NCBI GenBank assembly: GCA_011109175.1
Contig: RDEW01000003.1
Span: forward strand, 1,689,546-1,753,545
DNA from: Dicyema japonicum
Taxonomy: Eukaryota > Dicyemida > Rhombozoa > Dicyemidae
Direction of reading: 5' to 3'
DNA: 64,000 nucleotides
Both the position numbers and the translations under genes were made by a program. A model generated the notes under the pieces. It saw only the letters and a program-made list of their open reading frames with translations. It ran no database searches and was not told the DNA's origin. How positions within the stretch are numbered: the stretch's first letter is position 1; the number at the start of each line of letters is the position of its first letter. This document shows, piece by piece, positions 25,676-36,535 of the stretch.

Positions 25676-26560
25676 AGCTCGAGGAGTCGAAGTAGGGCCG
25701 ATTTGTCTTCTGACACAAAGTCGACGTCGTCCGCATAGGCAATTTCAACGATGTTGCCATCATAGAACTTCCAAAGATATCGTAATGCCGCCTCCAGATA
25801 TATGACAAATAGCAGAGGGGGAGGGAATCTCCCTGGGGAGTACTAACATTGCACGTAAATTTACGGGATAACGTCTTACCGATCCGCACTCTGTGCTTCG
25901 TGTTAGATAGCAACACTCTGATCATATTGACAGAATCTGGGTCCAAGAATTATTTCAGTATCTTGAGAAGTAGACCACGATGGACCGTGTCAAAGGCCCT
26001 AGAAGGTTCATTCCCAGGACTGTTGTTGCACGTTTAAATCTCTGGTTGATAGCGCAGCGCCACTTGTGGCTCCATACTACATCTGCAGTGGATCTTCCTG
26101 TCCTGAATCCACTGTGACTAGGAGATAGATAGTTGTCCACTTGTTCTCTGATTCGGTTCAGCGTAACTAATGCCAGAAGTTTCCGTAAGGTGTTTAGCAG
26201 GATTATTGGACGTAGGTTTTCAACAGGCCCAGCATGCTTGTTAGGTTTTTGTATTGGTATTAATAGTCCGGATCCAAGAGCTGGGTATTTTTTTAATAAA
26301 CATAGAGTTGAGTAGTTTTGCCAACTTGTCTGTTAGTGCAGGTATGACAAGTTCTGAATTGATTCCATCCGGTCCAGGGGAGCGACCATTCTTAAGTGTG
26401 ACCATTGCATTTGAGATTTCGCGAGGTGTGATAGCTTTATCAAGTTGGGTGGCGTATCCACAAGTATGATCAGATATTTCTCTACGGACAGTTAATATAT
26501 CCTCGACATACGACGCAATATATTTAGCCTGATCTTCTAATTGATTGTGAAGGGAATGGA
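25676..26560 (-). mobile_element. RT fragment of a second non-LTR clade
   Basis: The minus strand encodes ISNAMVTLKNGRSPGPDGIN, SPSHSGFRTGRSTADVVWSH, PDSVNMIRVLLSNTKHRVRI, VSTPQGDSLPLCYLSYI (decayed QGDSLSP block) and AYADDVDFVSEDKSALLRLL. The GFRxGRSTADVVWSHKW and YADDVDF wording differs from the main LINE family. A related piece lies at 45970-46700. Frame breaks throughout. Confidence 0.7.
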
Positions 26561-26797
26561 TTAGTTAATAATGTAAAATATTTTTTGATAATAAAAGAAA
26601 ATTACTACACAATTAGGACATATTATATTAAAAATATAGTAAAATTAAATTAAAAAAAATATTAATATTTTGGCAAACCAAAATATTAATAGACGCTCTG
26701 AGGTTTATCGGTAAAACCATTTGTATTGTTTGTCGTCAATGTATAAATCTTAATTTAAAACTACATTCTCAGAGTATGGTTTTTGTTCTATTTGTAG
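26561..26797. other. AT-rich region upstream of the bZIP gene
   Basis: No coding sequence seen. It probably holds the promoter of the gene starting at 26798, though no motif can be assigned. Confidence 0.3.
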
Positions 26798-27563
26798 ATG
26801 TTTTTGCACAAATTTACCAAAATAAAAACAAATTTTCTTTCTTTTCTTACGGACGCTTTATTCATGGAAAAAAATTTGCCAAATTTATCTGCCAATTTTT
26901 ACAGGAAGAAATTAAATTCAGAACTTTGTGACGGTTCCAAGTACTTTGAACCTTTTGCAAATCTAATTGATTGTGAATCAGTTCACTACGCCTATGGCTC
27001 ACCATGCTATCCCCCATACTATCAATACGATGAAACACAAAATTTTTATCAGCCGATCATTCATGACTGTGGTTTTCCGTCCCCGCCTATTTATTTCGAC
27101 GATTTCAACAGTCACCTCCACGTTTATGATGGAACCGATTCGCCCAGCTTAAATTCGTTCTGCTCAGTTTCCGAGAAGTTGCCCTATCCCAACAATGAAT
27201 CCAACGACTGTCACATCGGGGAGTCGGCCGAATCCTCTGTGAATCTAAATTGTACCCAATTTGTAAAATTTAGATTTTGTTAGTTCTGAAATCCCAAACA
27301 AGGAGTGTTACTATCAGAATTACGTAAAACGCTTGATTCAGAACCGAGAAGCCTCGCATCGATATAGAATGCGGAGAAAAGACCAAAGGACCGGTCAGTA
27401 TCAACGTCTTTATGAAATGAAGGCTAAAATAGTCGAGATTAACAGAGAAAGTGAAGCTGTGAACGGGGAAATAGCTTATTTTGAATCCCAAATTAAAAAT
27501 TTTCTTAATACAACAAACGATAACATATTTAACCCATTTAACAAGACTAGTTTTTTTCGATAA
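26798..27563 (+). CDS. bZIP transcription factor, ATF4-like
   Basis: The first exon (26798 to about 27260) encodes an acidic, Pro/Tyr-rich N-terminus (ESVHYAYGSPCYPPYYQYDE, SPSLNSFCSVSEKLPYPNNE) that could serve for activation. The second part (about 27285-27563) has a basic region with NREASHRYRMRRKDQ, fitting the bZIP signature NxxAAxxYR/CR. The Tyr at the variable position is as in ATF4. A coiled coil follows (RLYEMKAKIVEINRESEAVN, EIAYFESQIKNFL). The two parts are joined by a GT-AG segment of about 21 nt (27261-27281). The phase is off by one, so a 1-nt error or a slightly different junction is likely. Expected to bind DNA in the nucleus as a dimer. ATF4 is the nearest family I can name, but other CREB/ATF-type bZIPs are possible. 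Confidence 0.78.
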
Positions 27564-28224
27564 TTTTAATTTAATTTAAAATCAATTAAAAGGAAATTAA
27601 GAGTTAATAAATTAATAAATGTGGAAGCTTGTCTGCATGGCTAGTTTTTACAAAAATTCGCTGAATAGCCAGCGGCGCTCGCAGAAAACAGCAAAGCGTG
27701 ATTGCTAAGTTGACCCAGGAATTCAGTACATTAATGAGTTTCACATTTTCAAAACGTGATATGCGGTTAGTAAATTATATTCTTTCATCAAAATTTTCGG
27801 TTTTGTAAATTCCATTTTTGTCCAAGTCGTTATCCTTTTCAGCAACTGTGGGATTTAATTATTTTATCCACCCACCTACGATGTGGTTGGAGGATAAGGA
27901 TGCCTTTGCACTAGATCACTAGGACTCGATGTGGGGACCTCTTTGCTTGCTTTGAATCACTATAGTGAAGACCTCTGCAGTGAATTACAAATAATCACCA
28001 AGTATCACTTTGCTTGTCCTCGAATACCGGGGGAAGACACTTTGACTATACGAAAGGATCAAGTTCTACAAAATGCCAGCGATTGAATATACGTTGTTGC
28101 ACTGATATTTGATGACTCACATGCGTTTTCCAGTTAGTACTAATTTAATATTATCCGGCCACAATTATTGCTTTGTGGTGAAAATCGACTTAATCTAATT
28201 TACCTTAGTTATTTAAGTTATCCC
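27564..28224. other. Downstream of bZIP; dispersed repeat, otherwise nothing seen
   Basis: 27655-27720 matches 22105-22170. Between 27840 and 27990 some words (CCACCTACG, GTGGTTGGAGG) recall 22010-22080, so the repeat may extend. No coding sequence recognised. Confidence 0.35.
27655..27720 (+). repeat. Dispersed repeat copy 2
   Basis: GCTGAATAGCCAGCGGCGCT and GTGATTGCTAAGTTGACCCA match copy 1 at 22105-22170. A shorter match (CAGCGGCGTTCGC) occurs at 48668. Confidence 0.6.
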
Positions 28225-30330
28225 GGCCTCACTAACTTGTAGGAAGCCAGCAGCTATTAAATAGGACGCAGCAAATGGCGGTCGCTCACATAGATCGGTC
28301 AGTCCTGGCATTGTAGACGAACGGTATGCTAATTCATGGCATTCAAATACAGTAAACCCTCATTAATCCTAACTTCAATAATCCGATTTTTTTCGATGAG
28401 TCAGCAAAATTTTAAGAAGTTTCCATATAAACAGGCTTCAATAAACCGAAACTTCCGCAATCCAAAAGACATTTATTAAAAATTTCGGATTAATTTATTT
28501 TTTTATTTAAAATGTAAATTCAATTTGAATTTAAAGTTTTACAGTGCCACGTGGTTAGAAAGAGGACCCAAATTTATATTGAACGGAAAAGAAAAATTTC
28601 AAAAATGATTATAATAATTTATTTTTAATTTTCCGAGAAAATAATTATCCCATATCTGTGAAATAATAAATTAAACTTTATTTGGGAATTTCGAAACTCA
28701 ATAATTCTTCAAAACAGTGACTGGAAAATTGTAAACTTGATAATTCGCTTGTTGAATAGATTTCAAGGATGAATGAAATCAATGGTGTTATTACTGAAGA
28801 TATCATCATTTCAAAAGCTAAGGTATTTGGTAAAAGGTAGAATCAATGATCTGGAATTTAGTAAAGGCTACACTGATTCAAAGGAAGATTTGATCTTAAA
28901 CTAAAAGTTTTTTCACGGAGGAGCCAAAAAGCTTAACACAAGATGAAATTAATTTGAATAGAAAAATATGATTGATAAGTTAAAAGAAGTTGACCCTGAC
29001 GTATTGTTAAATATGGATGAAACTGGAATCTTTTTTTCAATCTTTCCCTTCCAGAACAATTTCATATAAAAAAGAATGGATATAAATCAATCAAAAGTGA
29101 GAATCACTATAGCCAATGCGACTAGAACAATAAAAATTAAATTTTTTGTTATTTGGAAAGTCAAAGATATAAAAGGTTTTGACTTATAAAATTATTTACT
29201 ATGCAAATAAAAGCTTTTTAATGTTTTCATCTTAGCGATGAATTAAAATATTAAGGAAAAAAGTTCTTTTAAAAAGTTATTTTTACTCCAAGCCACTTTT
29301 TAACGAAATTTTTTGAAAATTAAAATTTTAAGAAATTTTGTGAATTTACGGAAGGCCATAATTATGAAATCTCACGCATGAAGTAAAAAAGACACAAAAA
29401 AAATTGTTTCAAAAGGATATGGGCAATTAAATGTCTTGATTAATTTGTTAATGAAGATATCATGAAAGATCCTGTTTTGCATGAGTACAAAAAAGAACTG
29501 TAAGAACTTGCTAATGAAATAAAATAACTCAAACAGAAACGCTTGACGAGAACGAATAATGTCGACGAGGAAATTATTAGTGCTGAAAATGGAGAGATTG
29601 TATTATATTTTAAAAAATAAATATTAATTACAATGAAATTAGTATTTTTATTTCCTTCACAATCAGAAAGGCATCCAATTTATTTTTGTTTGGATTAATG
29701 AGGGTTTACTGCATGTGATTTGTTGTCAACACGTAAAGGTTGCATAAAAGACAGAGGACATCGTACGTCAGTAGAAGGGGTGGTGCCCACATCGTGGACG
29801 TCCTTCGGAAAAGAGGATTCTGATTGGTCTATTGGAGATGGGGGGCCTGTGTAGTATTTTATTATCATTGAGTCTTCGGATGCTTCTCATAGAAACAAAA
29901 TCGTGTATCTGTTTCAGACGACTTCGGTCATTGGGGCTGGAAGAGATGGATGATAGCATTTGAAACAGGTCACTGGTTGTCATAATAATTTTTCTTTTGT
30001 TTTGGGGTTTGCATAGAAAGTGACAGGTTAAGGCTTGGGAGAGAAACTGCAGAGCTTTCATTTCCAAATGGTCTCCAATTGGAAGGATATTTGATTCACA
30101 ATCAGGTCATCCGTATATGATAGAAGTTTTTTAGAATTGGTTGGACTATTGCTTAGGTGCAAATAGAATAAGGTAGGAGACAAAATTCAGCCTTGGGGAA
30201 CTCAATTAGAAAGGTATCAATAGTGAGATAGACAAAACATAATTTCAACCCGACTAATTCTTCAAGAGAGGAAATTTGTTAGCCAATTCTGAAGACGTGG
30301 AGGTGATTATGAAGACCAGATCTATGGGAA
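28225..30330 (-). mobile_element. Second-family LINE copy split by a Tigger
   Basis: The right part (29712-30330) reads leftwards: RT remnants ending SYTDDLIV (YADD variant), then MKALQFLSQALTCHFLCKPQ, MTTSDLFQMLSSISSSPNDR, SRLKQIHDFV and RCGHHPFY. The 3' untranslated part continues on the other side of the Tigger at 28225-28348. The protein order equals the plus-strand copy at 47195-50765. RT and C-terminus are fused through an internal deletion near 30075. Confidence 0.7.
28350..29711 (+). mobile_element. Tigger relic with matching TIRs
   Basis: Both ends read CAGTAAACCCTCATTAATCC inwards. The left flank is TA; the right flank is CA, probably a mutated TA. The intact LINE sequence at 50635 (AATCAAATATTTGAATG) shows that a TA stood at the insertion point. 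Inside, LLNMDETGIFFSIF carries the first catalytic Asp, and ANATRTIKIKFFVI matches the Tigger block before PRCLK. The middle is deleted and stops abound. Confidence 0.8.
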
Positions 30331-31121
30331 CGACCGGCATTTGCTGCGTCCTATTTAATAGCTGCAGGCCTCTTACAAGTTTGTGAGGCCGGGGTTACTT
30401 AACTAACTAATGATTACGCAACCTTGACACACCTTAGAGGAACCTCGAATGTTTTCTTAAGAGAACCCCCTATAGAGTAACCCATGAGTCACCTTAGAGG
30501 AACATAAAATCTCTGCTTAAGAGAACGACTGATTGCCTGTCACTTGGAAAATTCAGATATGCAGACTACTGTGCAAGAGCAGAATGATCTAACAAGGATC
30601 TTCTTCATGAGCGGAAACAAAAACATTTAAAAAGAAATTTTGATTTTCTGTAATAATTTAAGTATAATTTTTAATGATTGTATGAGAAATTACATCCAAC
30701 GCTTCCTTTGATAGTTACTTCTGGTTTTCGAGTCCCCTGAATCTGTCATCTCATCCATGCTCTCGAGAAAGAAGACAAGGTCTATGCTGAGATTGTTCGA
30801 ATACATAAAGTTTATCACGTTAATCGGGCGACTTTCAGGACTAGACACGTTATTATCTTAACCACCGGACCAATCTTTGATTACAAGAAACAGAAAATAT
30901 ATTTTTGTAGATCGGAAATGAAGACCATGAGAAACTATTAAGACAAGTGAGGGTAACTGCCTTCCGTCTGAAAGACTCTGATCTGACCTTATACGTCATT
31001 ATTGGTTAGTAATGACTTGGTGAAGAAGGACCCTACGGAGAAGTCCAGACCCTTAGAAAGGACCCATGGTATTTAAACTCCGCATCACGTTTAACCTTAC
31101 TTAATTTCTGTTAACAAAAAT
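30331..31121. other. Intergenic; LINE tail scrap and small direct repeat
   Basis: 30338-30405 resembles the second-family LINE 3' end at 50695-50765. 30438-30530 holds two copies of a roughly 48-bp unit (CACCTTAGAGGAAC with CTTAAGAGAAC). A plus-strand stretch near 30760-30840 (EKEDKVYAEIVRIHKVYHVN) is open but short and unrecognised. Confidence 0.45.
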
Positions 31122-31707
31122 TCATCCACTAAATCTATTTTTTAGTTTCCTCTCGTAATAAATATCATCCCCCGTCTTAAATTCAAGTCTAAAAACGTAA
31201 AACAAGAATTGACTCTTTGATAGTAGAATTGTCACTCTTCAGCCGCGTACCGTTGTGAACTAACCAATATGTCCTCCAAATGTGCTTCCTGCAATGACAG
31301 TGTATTAAAACCAGCTAATCTTCTCATTTATGGATCTTTTAGAAAGATACTTCTCAGTGTTGACCCTCAAAATGCTCTTCAACTGTTTCACCGTTGCATT
31401 TGAAGGTACGGTTATATCTGTGTTATATCAAATGAGACCTATTTTCCTATTATCTGCTCGATTCACATGCAGCAATAAAGAGTCGGAATATTCCACAGAG
31501 ATAACATTTTTTAAATCCCTAAAATGTGCATTTTTAGGGATTTTATGGAGTATTGGGTCATCCTTTAAATCAATAAAATATAATACTTTAATGATATCAC
31601 TTATCTTGTCATACGCCCATTTTACAAACGAATCAATTGGTTCTGAAATGTATAACTTAATTATATTATAGAAAAGAGTATTAAAAATCACAACAACCTT
31701 CACCCAT
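31122..31707 (-). CDS. SNRNP25: U11/U12 small nuclear ribonucleoprotein 25 kDa
   Basis: A subunit of the U11/U12 di-snRNP of the minor spliceosome, with a ubiquitin-like fold. Visible blocks in order: DDPILHKIPKNAHF, LKNVISVEYSDSLLLHVNR, DITVPSNATVKQLKSILR, INEKISWKHIWRTYWLVHNG (human counterpart HISWSYVWRTYHL), TRLKSDNSTIKE, and GDDIYYERKLKNRFSG-stop at 31122. The joins use GT-AG introns at 31418-31438 (21 nt), 31289-31311 (23 nt) and one of 25 nt in the region just right of 31180. A 24-nt intron lies before DDPIL. The length of about 140 residues is near the human 132. The start MGE at 31707 needs an unusually long 54-nt intron after codon 3, so the first exon is uncertain. Confidence 0.85.
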
Positions 31708-31835
31708 TTATACAAAATAACCACCAACACTAAACTGTTTATCTTTTATTTTAATTAATATTTAATAAGTTCACTTAATCAATAAAAATATAAGAATTAA
31801 TCATCCGGACTAACAAAAAGTTAATAAAGTTCAAC

Positions 31836-32390
31836 AATAACCCCGAAAAGGAACACCAAAAAAGAAGGAGTAAACCAACTAATTAAGTGATCCCGGTACG
31901 CCTCAACAGAATCGAGAGGTTTCGATTATGCTAGATCTCCAATATCTTCACTTTCTTATCTCAAATTATTATACAAACAGTATATTCTACCGACAATGGA
32001 ACATGCATGTATGGCGTACACCCTTGTCAATATCCACGCAGAACAAATTAGAGGTCATACAAAACCAATGCTTCCGGATCCTTCTTAAATGTGACAGAAT
32101 GACACCTACGTCAGAAATGAGGAACACATTAGATCTCAAAAAAGTTATGGAACATCTCGGTGACGAACAACAAAAAATCTTGAAAATGGTGCGATCTTCT
32201 GGTGACCTCCCTGAAGAAGAGTTTCCTGCCTACCAGAACTATGCTCGCAAATTTGAGATCAAACCTTCCCCCTTTTGGACGATCATAAAAAAATTGCAAA
32301 GTCGAAACAAAGGAGGACGCACTGACACCGGGATCACTTAATTAGACGATAACTTTTTCCTCTTTCCTGTATTCTCAGGGTTATAATAAT
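31836..32390 (+). mobile_element. LINE 3' fragments, head-to-head, within 15-bp repeats
   Basis: AATAAAGTTCAACAA flanks the segment (ending about 31835, and again about 32391-32405). The left 85 bp is a minus-strand LINE 3' tail (GGGATCACTTAATTAGTTGG read leftwards). The rest is a plus-strand C-terminus (WNMHVWRTPLSISTQNKLEV, PSPFWTIIKKLQSRNKGGRT, DTGIT-stop at 32341). This C-terminus resembles the one in 46868-47087. Confidence 0.6.
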
Positions 32391-32402
32391 AATAAAGTTC
32401 AA

Positions 32403-33075
32403 CAACACCACATGGATCGACTACTCGAATGGTTTAATAAAAATCGGATGTCAATCAATACAGAAAAATCTGTTACAACTCTCTATACTTAGGACAAAAT
32501 ATTGTCGAACATGACAATAGAATTTACACCTGAGGGAAGAGCATTGCCGTTCAGCAAATGGCAAAAAATAATGAGTCTGACTTTCGATACACACATGAAC
32601 TTTTCGAGACACGTAACTAACGTGCTGAACAAATGTGAGAAGAAAATCAACCTTCCGAAATGCCTAACAGGTCTATGGAAAAATGTACATCACCCTATAC
32701 TTAAAACGCTCTACTCACAGTACATCGAACCATGCATTTCATATGCGTGTACTTCATGGGAACCAATGGCTTCTTATACGAAAAAAAATCTCTGCAACCC
32801 TGAAAAATGCCTTCAAACTAACTGAGAGATGGTATACAGGGGAAAACATTAAATAACCGACGCCCATGGAGAAACTAATCAGAAAAAACAAAAATGGACA
32901 CAAATGCCGAAAAGGAATTGCTCGCCCGCAACGAACTTGTGTAGTCTCAAGGTATCAATATCGAGCAAAAATGAGACCCTTGATCCAATTCGTCGGGATC
33001 ACTCAGTTAGTTTTTATCGGTTTAACAGTGGTCTTTGGAATTAATTTTAATTTAAAATTTAAGAGATAGTTACAG
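32403..33075 (+). mobile_element. LINE thumb and C-terminus, 5' truncated
   Basis: WFNKNRMSINTEKSVTTLYT-like thumb, then TFDTHMNFSRHVTNVLNKCE, TLYSQYIEPCISYACTSWEP and a tail with GGGATCACTCAGTTAGTTTT and CAGTGGTCTTTGG. Frame breaks are present. Confidence 0.7.
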
Positions 33076-33079
33076 TTTA

Positions 33080-33165
33080 CCTGGTCTTTTCTGGAGCGTG
33101 TTGGGATCACGTGAATTGTTAGTTTAATATTACCATGGTCTTTGGAATTTTTTATTTCATTTCAG
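33080..33165 (+). mobile_element. Very short LINE 3' end
   Basis: LERVGIT-stop followed by GTTAGTTTAATATTACCATG and GTCTTTGG is the LINE terminus only. No coding sequence upstream. Confidence 0.55.
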
Positions 33166-33843
33166 ATCATGCAGCCAACTCTTAACTAACGTTACATGGG
33201 TAATAGTTCTCTCTTTTACCTCTCTACACGAGTTGTCCTCCTTTCAAGAAGCTGCCAATAATCATTGGAGCATTCAAATCCAGCCACTCAAAGCACATCT
33301 CGTAGTACGACAGCGTAATTCGCCATACTAAGCAGTCCTATAATCAAAATCCTGTTCAAATACGTTGAAACCCATATACGGGGTGTACCATGTCTAATGA
33401 AAGGGGAAATACAAGATGCTGTCCCCGACGACTTCGTTTTCTTCCATGTCGGTCCGAGATCATTTAGTAGGTTAGTTATATTATTTTGCGAGCTGTAAGA
33501 TTCTGACGATGCTGGTCAAAGGATTCCTTTCTGCTCTGTGCTTTCTTCACACGTCCAGTTACTAACCAACAGATTTAATGAGACTTAACCTTAACTCAAC
33601 CTTTTCCTTAATATCCGCGGTTATTGATAAATTCTGAGTTTGTCGTTTACTTATTAGGATGTCATACGACAACAGTACTCCTTGGGACCTGATTTTTGAA
33701 AAAAGGCACTTACAAATAATAATTCAATAGAAGAGAAAGGGCAGCTGCTATATAACCGTTTAACCTATATAACCATTTACTCTCTTTTCTTTCCTTAATA
33801 AAAATATTATATAAAAAAAGAAGAGAAATATAAGTTATCTGTC
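33166..33843. other. No gene recognised
   Basis: No conserved protein, repeat end or RNA gene seen. Confidence 0.3.
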
Positions 33844-35270
33844 ATGGATTTGCAAAATAACGAATATATCGGATACGGTAGAATGCGTAATGTGCAATCA
33901 GATAATGCCGAATACCTCTCTTGGTGTCCAGACATTTGGCCGACAGATATTAGGCAGACAGGACATTTAGCCTACATGAAATTCTGGTTTTAAAATTCAG
34001 AGATAAAATTCAAGATAAAAACATTTACTTAAAGGTTATGGGAAAGCGCAGTCAAAAATTCTAATAAAGTGTATTCATCAAATTTTTCAATAATACTGTT
34101 TATCCTTTTGTTCACATCCTGGTACTTCTTCATTACTTGTCTTATTGTTATTGCGGCCATCACTTGTTCTACTGTGAGCTCCCACTCTGACTGTTCTTTT
34201 CGTATTTTTGCAACAAACCGACAAACGGTTGGATGTTTTATAGACACTCTGTGAAAAAGATCTTTCAAGTGAATTCGTAGTTTTTGAGAGGCTTTCTGCC
34301 TGTCTGTCGTGTACATTCCACATTTCCAAACTAAACAATGGTCTTCTTCTCCTTCCACGTTGCAAGGCTCCGATCCATGTTGTTTCAAAATAGTTCAGAA
34401 AATCTCCCAACACGTCATCAGTCTCGTCATCTATAGTTTCAAGGAGCGCTCGGAAACTCTTAATGACTTGAGGTACAGGAACAAATGCCAGTGCTTGAAT
34501 ACTTTTAATTAAGTTTTCATTTGCGGGGTCATTATACCATGGTTGCAGTCCTAGATTTTGTATTTTTTGTATTTTTCGCCAATTTGAGAATTGGCCAATT
34601 AGAGAGACTTTACTGTATAAGCAATTCATCACTATCGTGTAGCACAAAATCATCTCCTCTGAGAGTACTTTTAAGTTCATCAGTTAGAACATTACTGTCT
34701 TGTATTTGATCTGTACGCTGTCGTCGAACAGTACGTGCAATGGTTTCTTTTTTGGGTAGCGCACAAGCAGCATCAATAGGGTATGGGCTTAAACAATTTT
34801 TAATAACTGTGGATGTAGTTTCTTCAGAATCTTTCGCTCTCTTCTTTATCGTATTGACGGTTTTCAGCGCATGTAAACGTCCTGCATTTGGTGGATGTTC
34901 GTGTGGTGTCATAGTTCCATTAAGTTCTTAGTTAACAGTTCTTACTCTGCCTTTGCATTTTCCTTTCAGCTCACATCTTTAATATATGACATTGTCTCTG
35001 TCTAATGTACGCATAGCCATCATGCAGAAGTTTTCTCTTTCCACGAGTGGTTTGTGAAAATTCCAGTTTTTACCGTTATTAAAATACATAGTGTATTTAT
35101 TGATTATTTATGCTTAATTGATTTGTCGGCTAAACGTCTGTCGGCCAAATGTCCTAGTACCCCTCTCTTGCTCCTGCGAAGCTTTCCAGACATTTGTCAA
35201 TGAAACACAAATCTTTTCATTCCATAGTAAATTCGCTCTCAATCACGAGAGCTGCTTACTAATTTATTTT
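33844..35270 (+). pseudogene. Possible small ORF interrupted by the MULE
   Basis: ATG at 33844 opens MDLQNNEYIGYGRMRNVQ and enters the 9-bp target site at 33915-33923. If the element and one target copy are ignored, the frame continues without a stop from 35171 (CEAFQTFVNETQIF) to about 35280, giving about 62 codons. The family is unknown and the length is modest, so chance is possible. Confidence 0.25.
33924..35161 (-). mobile_element. Mutator-like element (MULE) with FLYWCH, core deleted
   Basis: The 9-bp direct repeat CCTCTCTTG (33915-33923, 35162-35170) flanks ends that both read inward AG(G)ACATTTGGCCGACAGA. These are inverted repeats of roughly 40 bp, and 8-9 bp target duplications are a Mutator hallmark. 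Coding is leftward. A FLYWCH zinc finger lies at about 34915-35080 (RGKRKLLHDGYAYIRQRQ, CELKGKCKG, HEHPPN). A helical region follows at 34610-34912 (LHALKTVNTIKKRAKDSEET, ARTVRRQR). The distal transposase part is at 34029-34680 (SNWRKIQKIQNLGLQPWYND, QALAFVPVPQVIKSF, FETTWIGALQRGRRRRPLFS). The middle DDE core is missing, so this copy is non-autonomous. Frame breaks are also present. Confidence 0.85.
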
Positions 35271-35324
35271 TTAATTTAACCACAAAAAATTAACTAATCC
35301 CGATATTCTTTAGGACGGATGCAA

Positions 35325-36535
35325 TGAACTTCCGGTTTTCGGATACAAAGCTTCATTAATTTATTCAGATTGAGCTGGCATTTTTTGTTATCTTCGTATT
35401 CCGAGTTTTTCAGACGCCACAACATCTTCCACATGTTAGGAATTGAGGTCTGATTATTCATGCCGACATTCGCATGAGTTTCTTCTTTTGGATGTTGTGT
35501 TTTTCGTGACCAGAATGTTTAGTGCCCTGATTCGGTTAATGACGTCTCGTGATCGATGTGTCATTCTCTTAAGGATGTTTCCATAATTATTTTCTTTGTT
35601 TTTGAGTCGTATTTTAATTTTTCGTTATTAGTAAACATATCAAACTTTATTTAACCAACATAAATTTATTTCGTTTTTATATATGCTTTTCTGATAAAAA
35701 TATCTCCCGTTAATGATTGTTTTGTTGAAATAGTATACAGCTTTGTCTATGGAGGAGAAATTTTCAGGGTGGAAATTTTGCAATTTGAATCAACAAAATT
35801 TGTAAAGCCAGTCCAATTTGCATTTTTGTAATCATAGAAATGAATAGGTTTCGGTACAAAACATGGTTCGTAATCAGCTACATAATTATTGAATGGTGGT
35901 CACTCCAGAGGTTATAACGGACCGTCCAATTAATGATCGGGGAAAGACGAGGCGAGCAGATTGATAAGTCAGAAGATGTAATACATCCTTCGTGTTGTTT
36001 TAGTGCTCTTTTTCGAATTGTTGATGATTATTAAGTTTTGCATTTAGGATAATAGCAGGTTTCCTGTTATCAGCGAACTGGTCGCGGAACCAAGAGGGGT
36101 GCTTCGCATTCAGGTCTCCACATAAAAGCAAGTTCTCCAGTTTGTCCAAGGTAGATAGGTCAAAGGAGAAATTTTTCTTGCAGGAGCCAGGAGGAGGAAC
36201 ATAAACATTCGCAATTTCAATTTTTCCAATGGAAGTTATAATAGAGATTCCAATTATCTCCGTGTTCGAGTCTTCTATTAAGGTTTTGTAAAGAGAAAGG
36301 TTCTTGAAGTATTTATTCCTTTTCTCACAAGAGTCAGTAGACCCCCTCCTTGGCCAGATGGGCGGTAGGATCTTACTGTGGTGTATCCGTTAAAGAGAGG
36401 AGTAGGAATGTTATTTGAAAGCTTCGTTTCTTAGAGAAAGCAGATATCTACTTTGTTCCTCTCCAAGAATAAGAAAAGTTCGGCAATCTTTCCTCTGATT
36501 CTGTTTATGTATACGCTCATGATTGTTAACGTCTT
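35325..36535 (-). mobile_element. LINE copy: endonuclease and linker
   Basis: Nearly the same DNA as 53340-54480 in opposite orientation. Read leftwards: IHKQNQRKDCRTFLILGEEQ-region frame (true frame RIRGKIAEL), a stop before ETKLSNN, LNGYTTVRSYRPSGQGGGLL, the LLCGDLNAKHPSWF block, and the linker to NMWKMLWRLKN. Truncated at about 35325 before the RT. Confidence 0.75.

Noticed and set aside
30760-30840. EKEDKVYAEIVRIHKVYHVN as part of an LTR-retrotransposon integrase
   Set aside because: Too short and no HHCC, DDE or RT motif nearby; no LTRs seen in the window.
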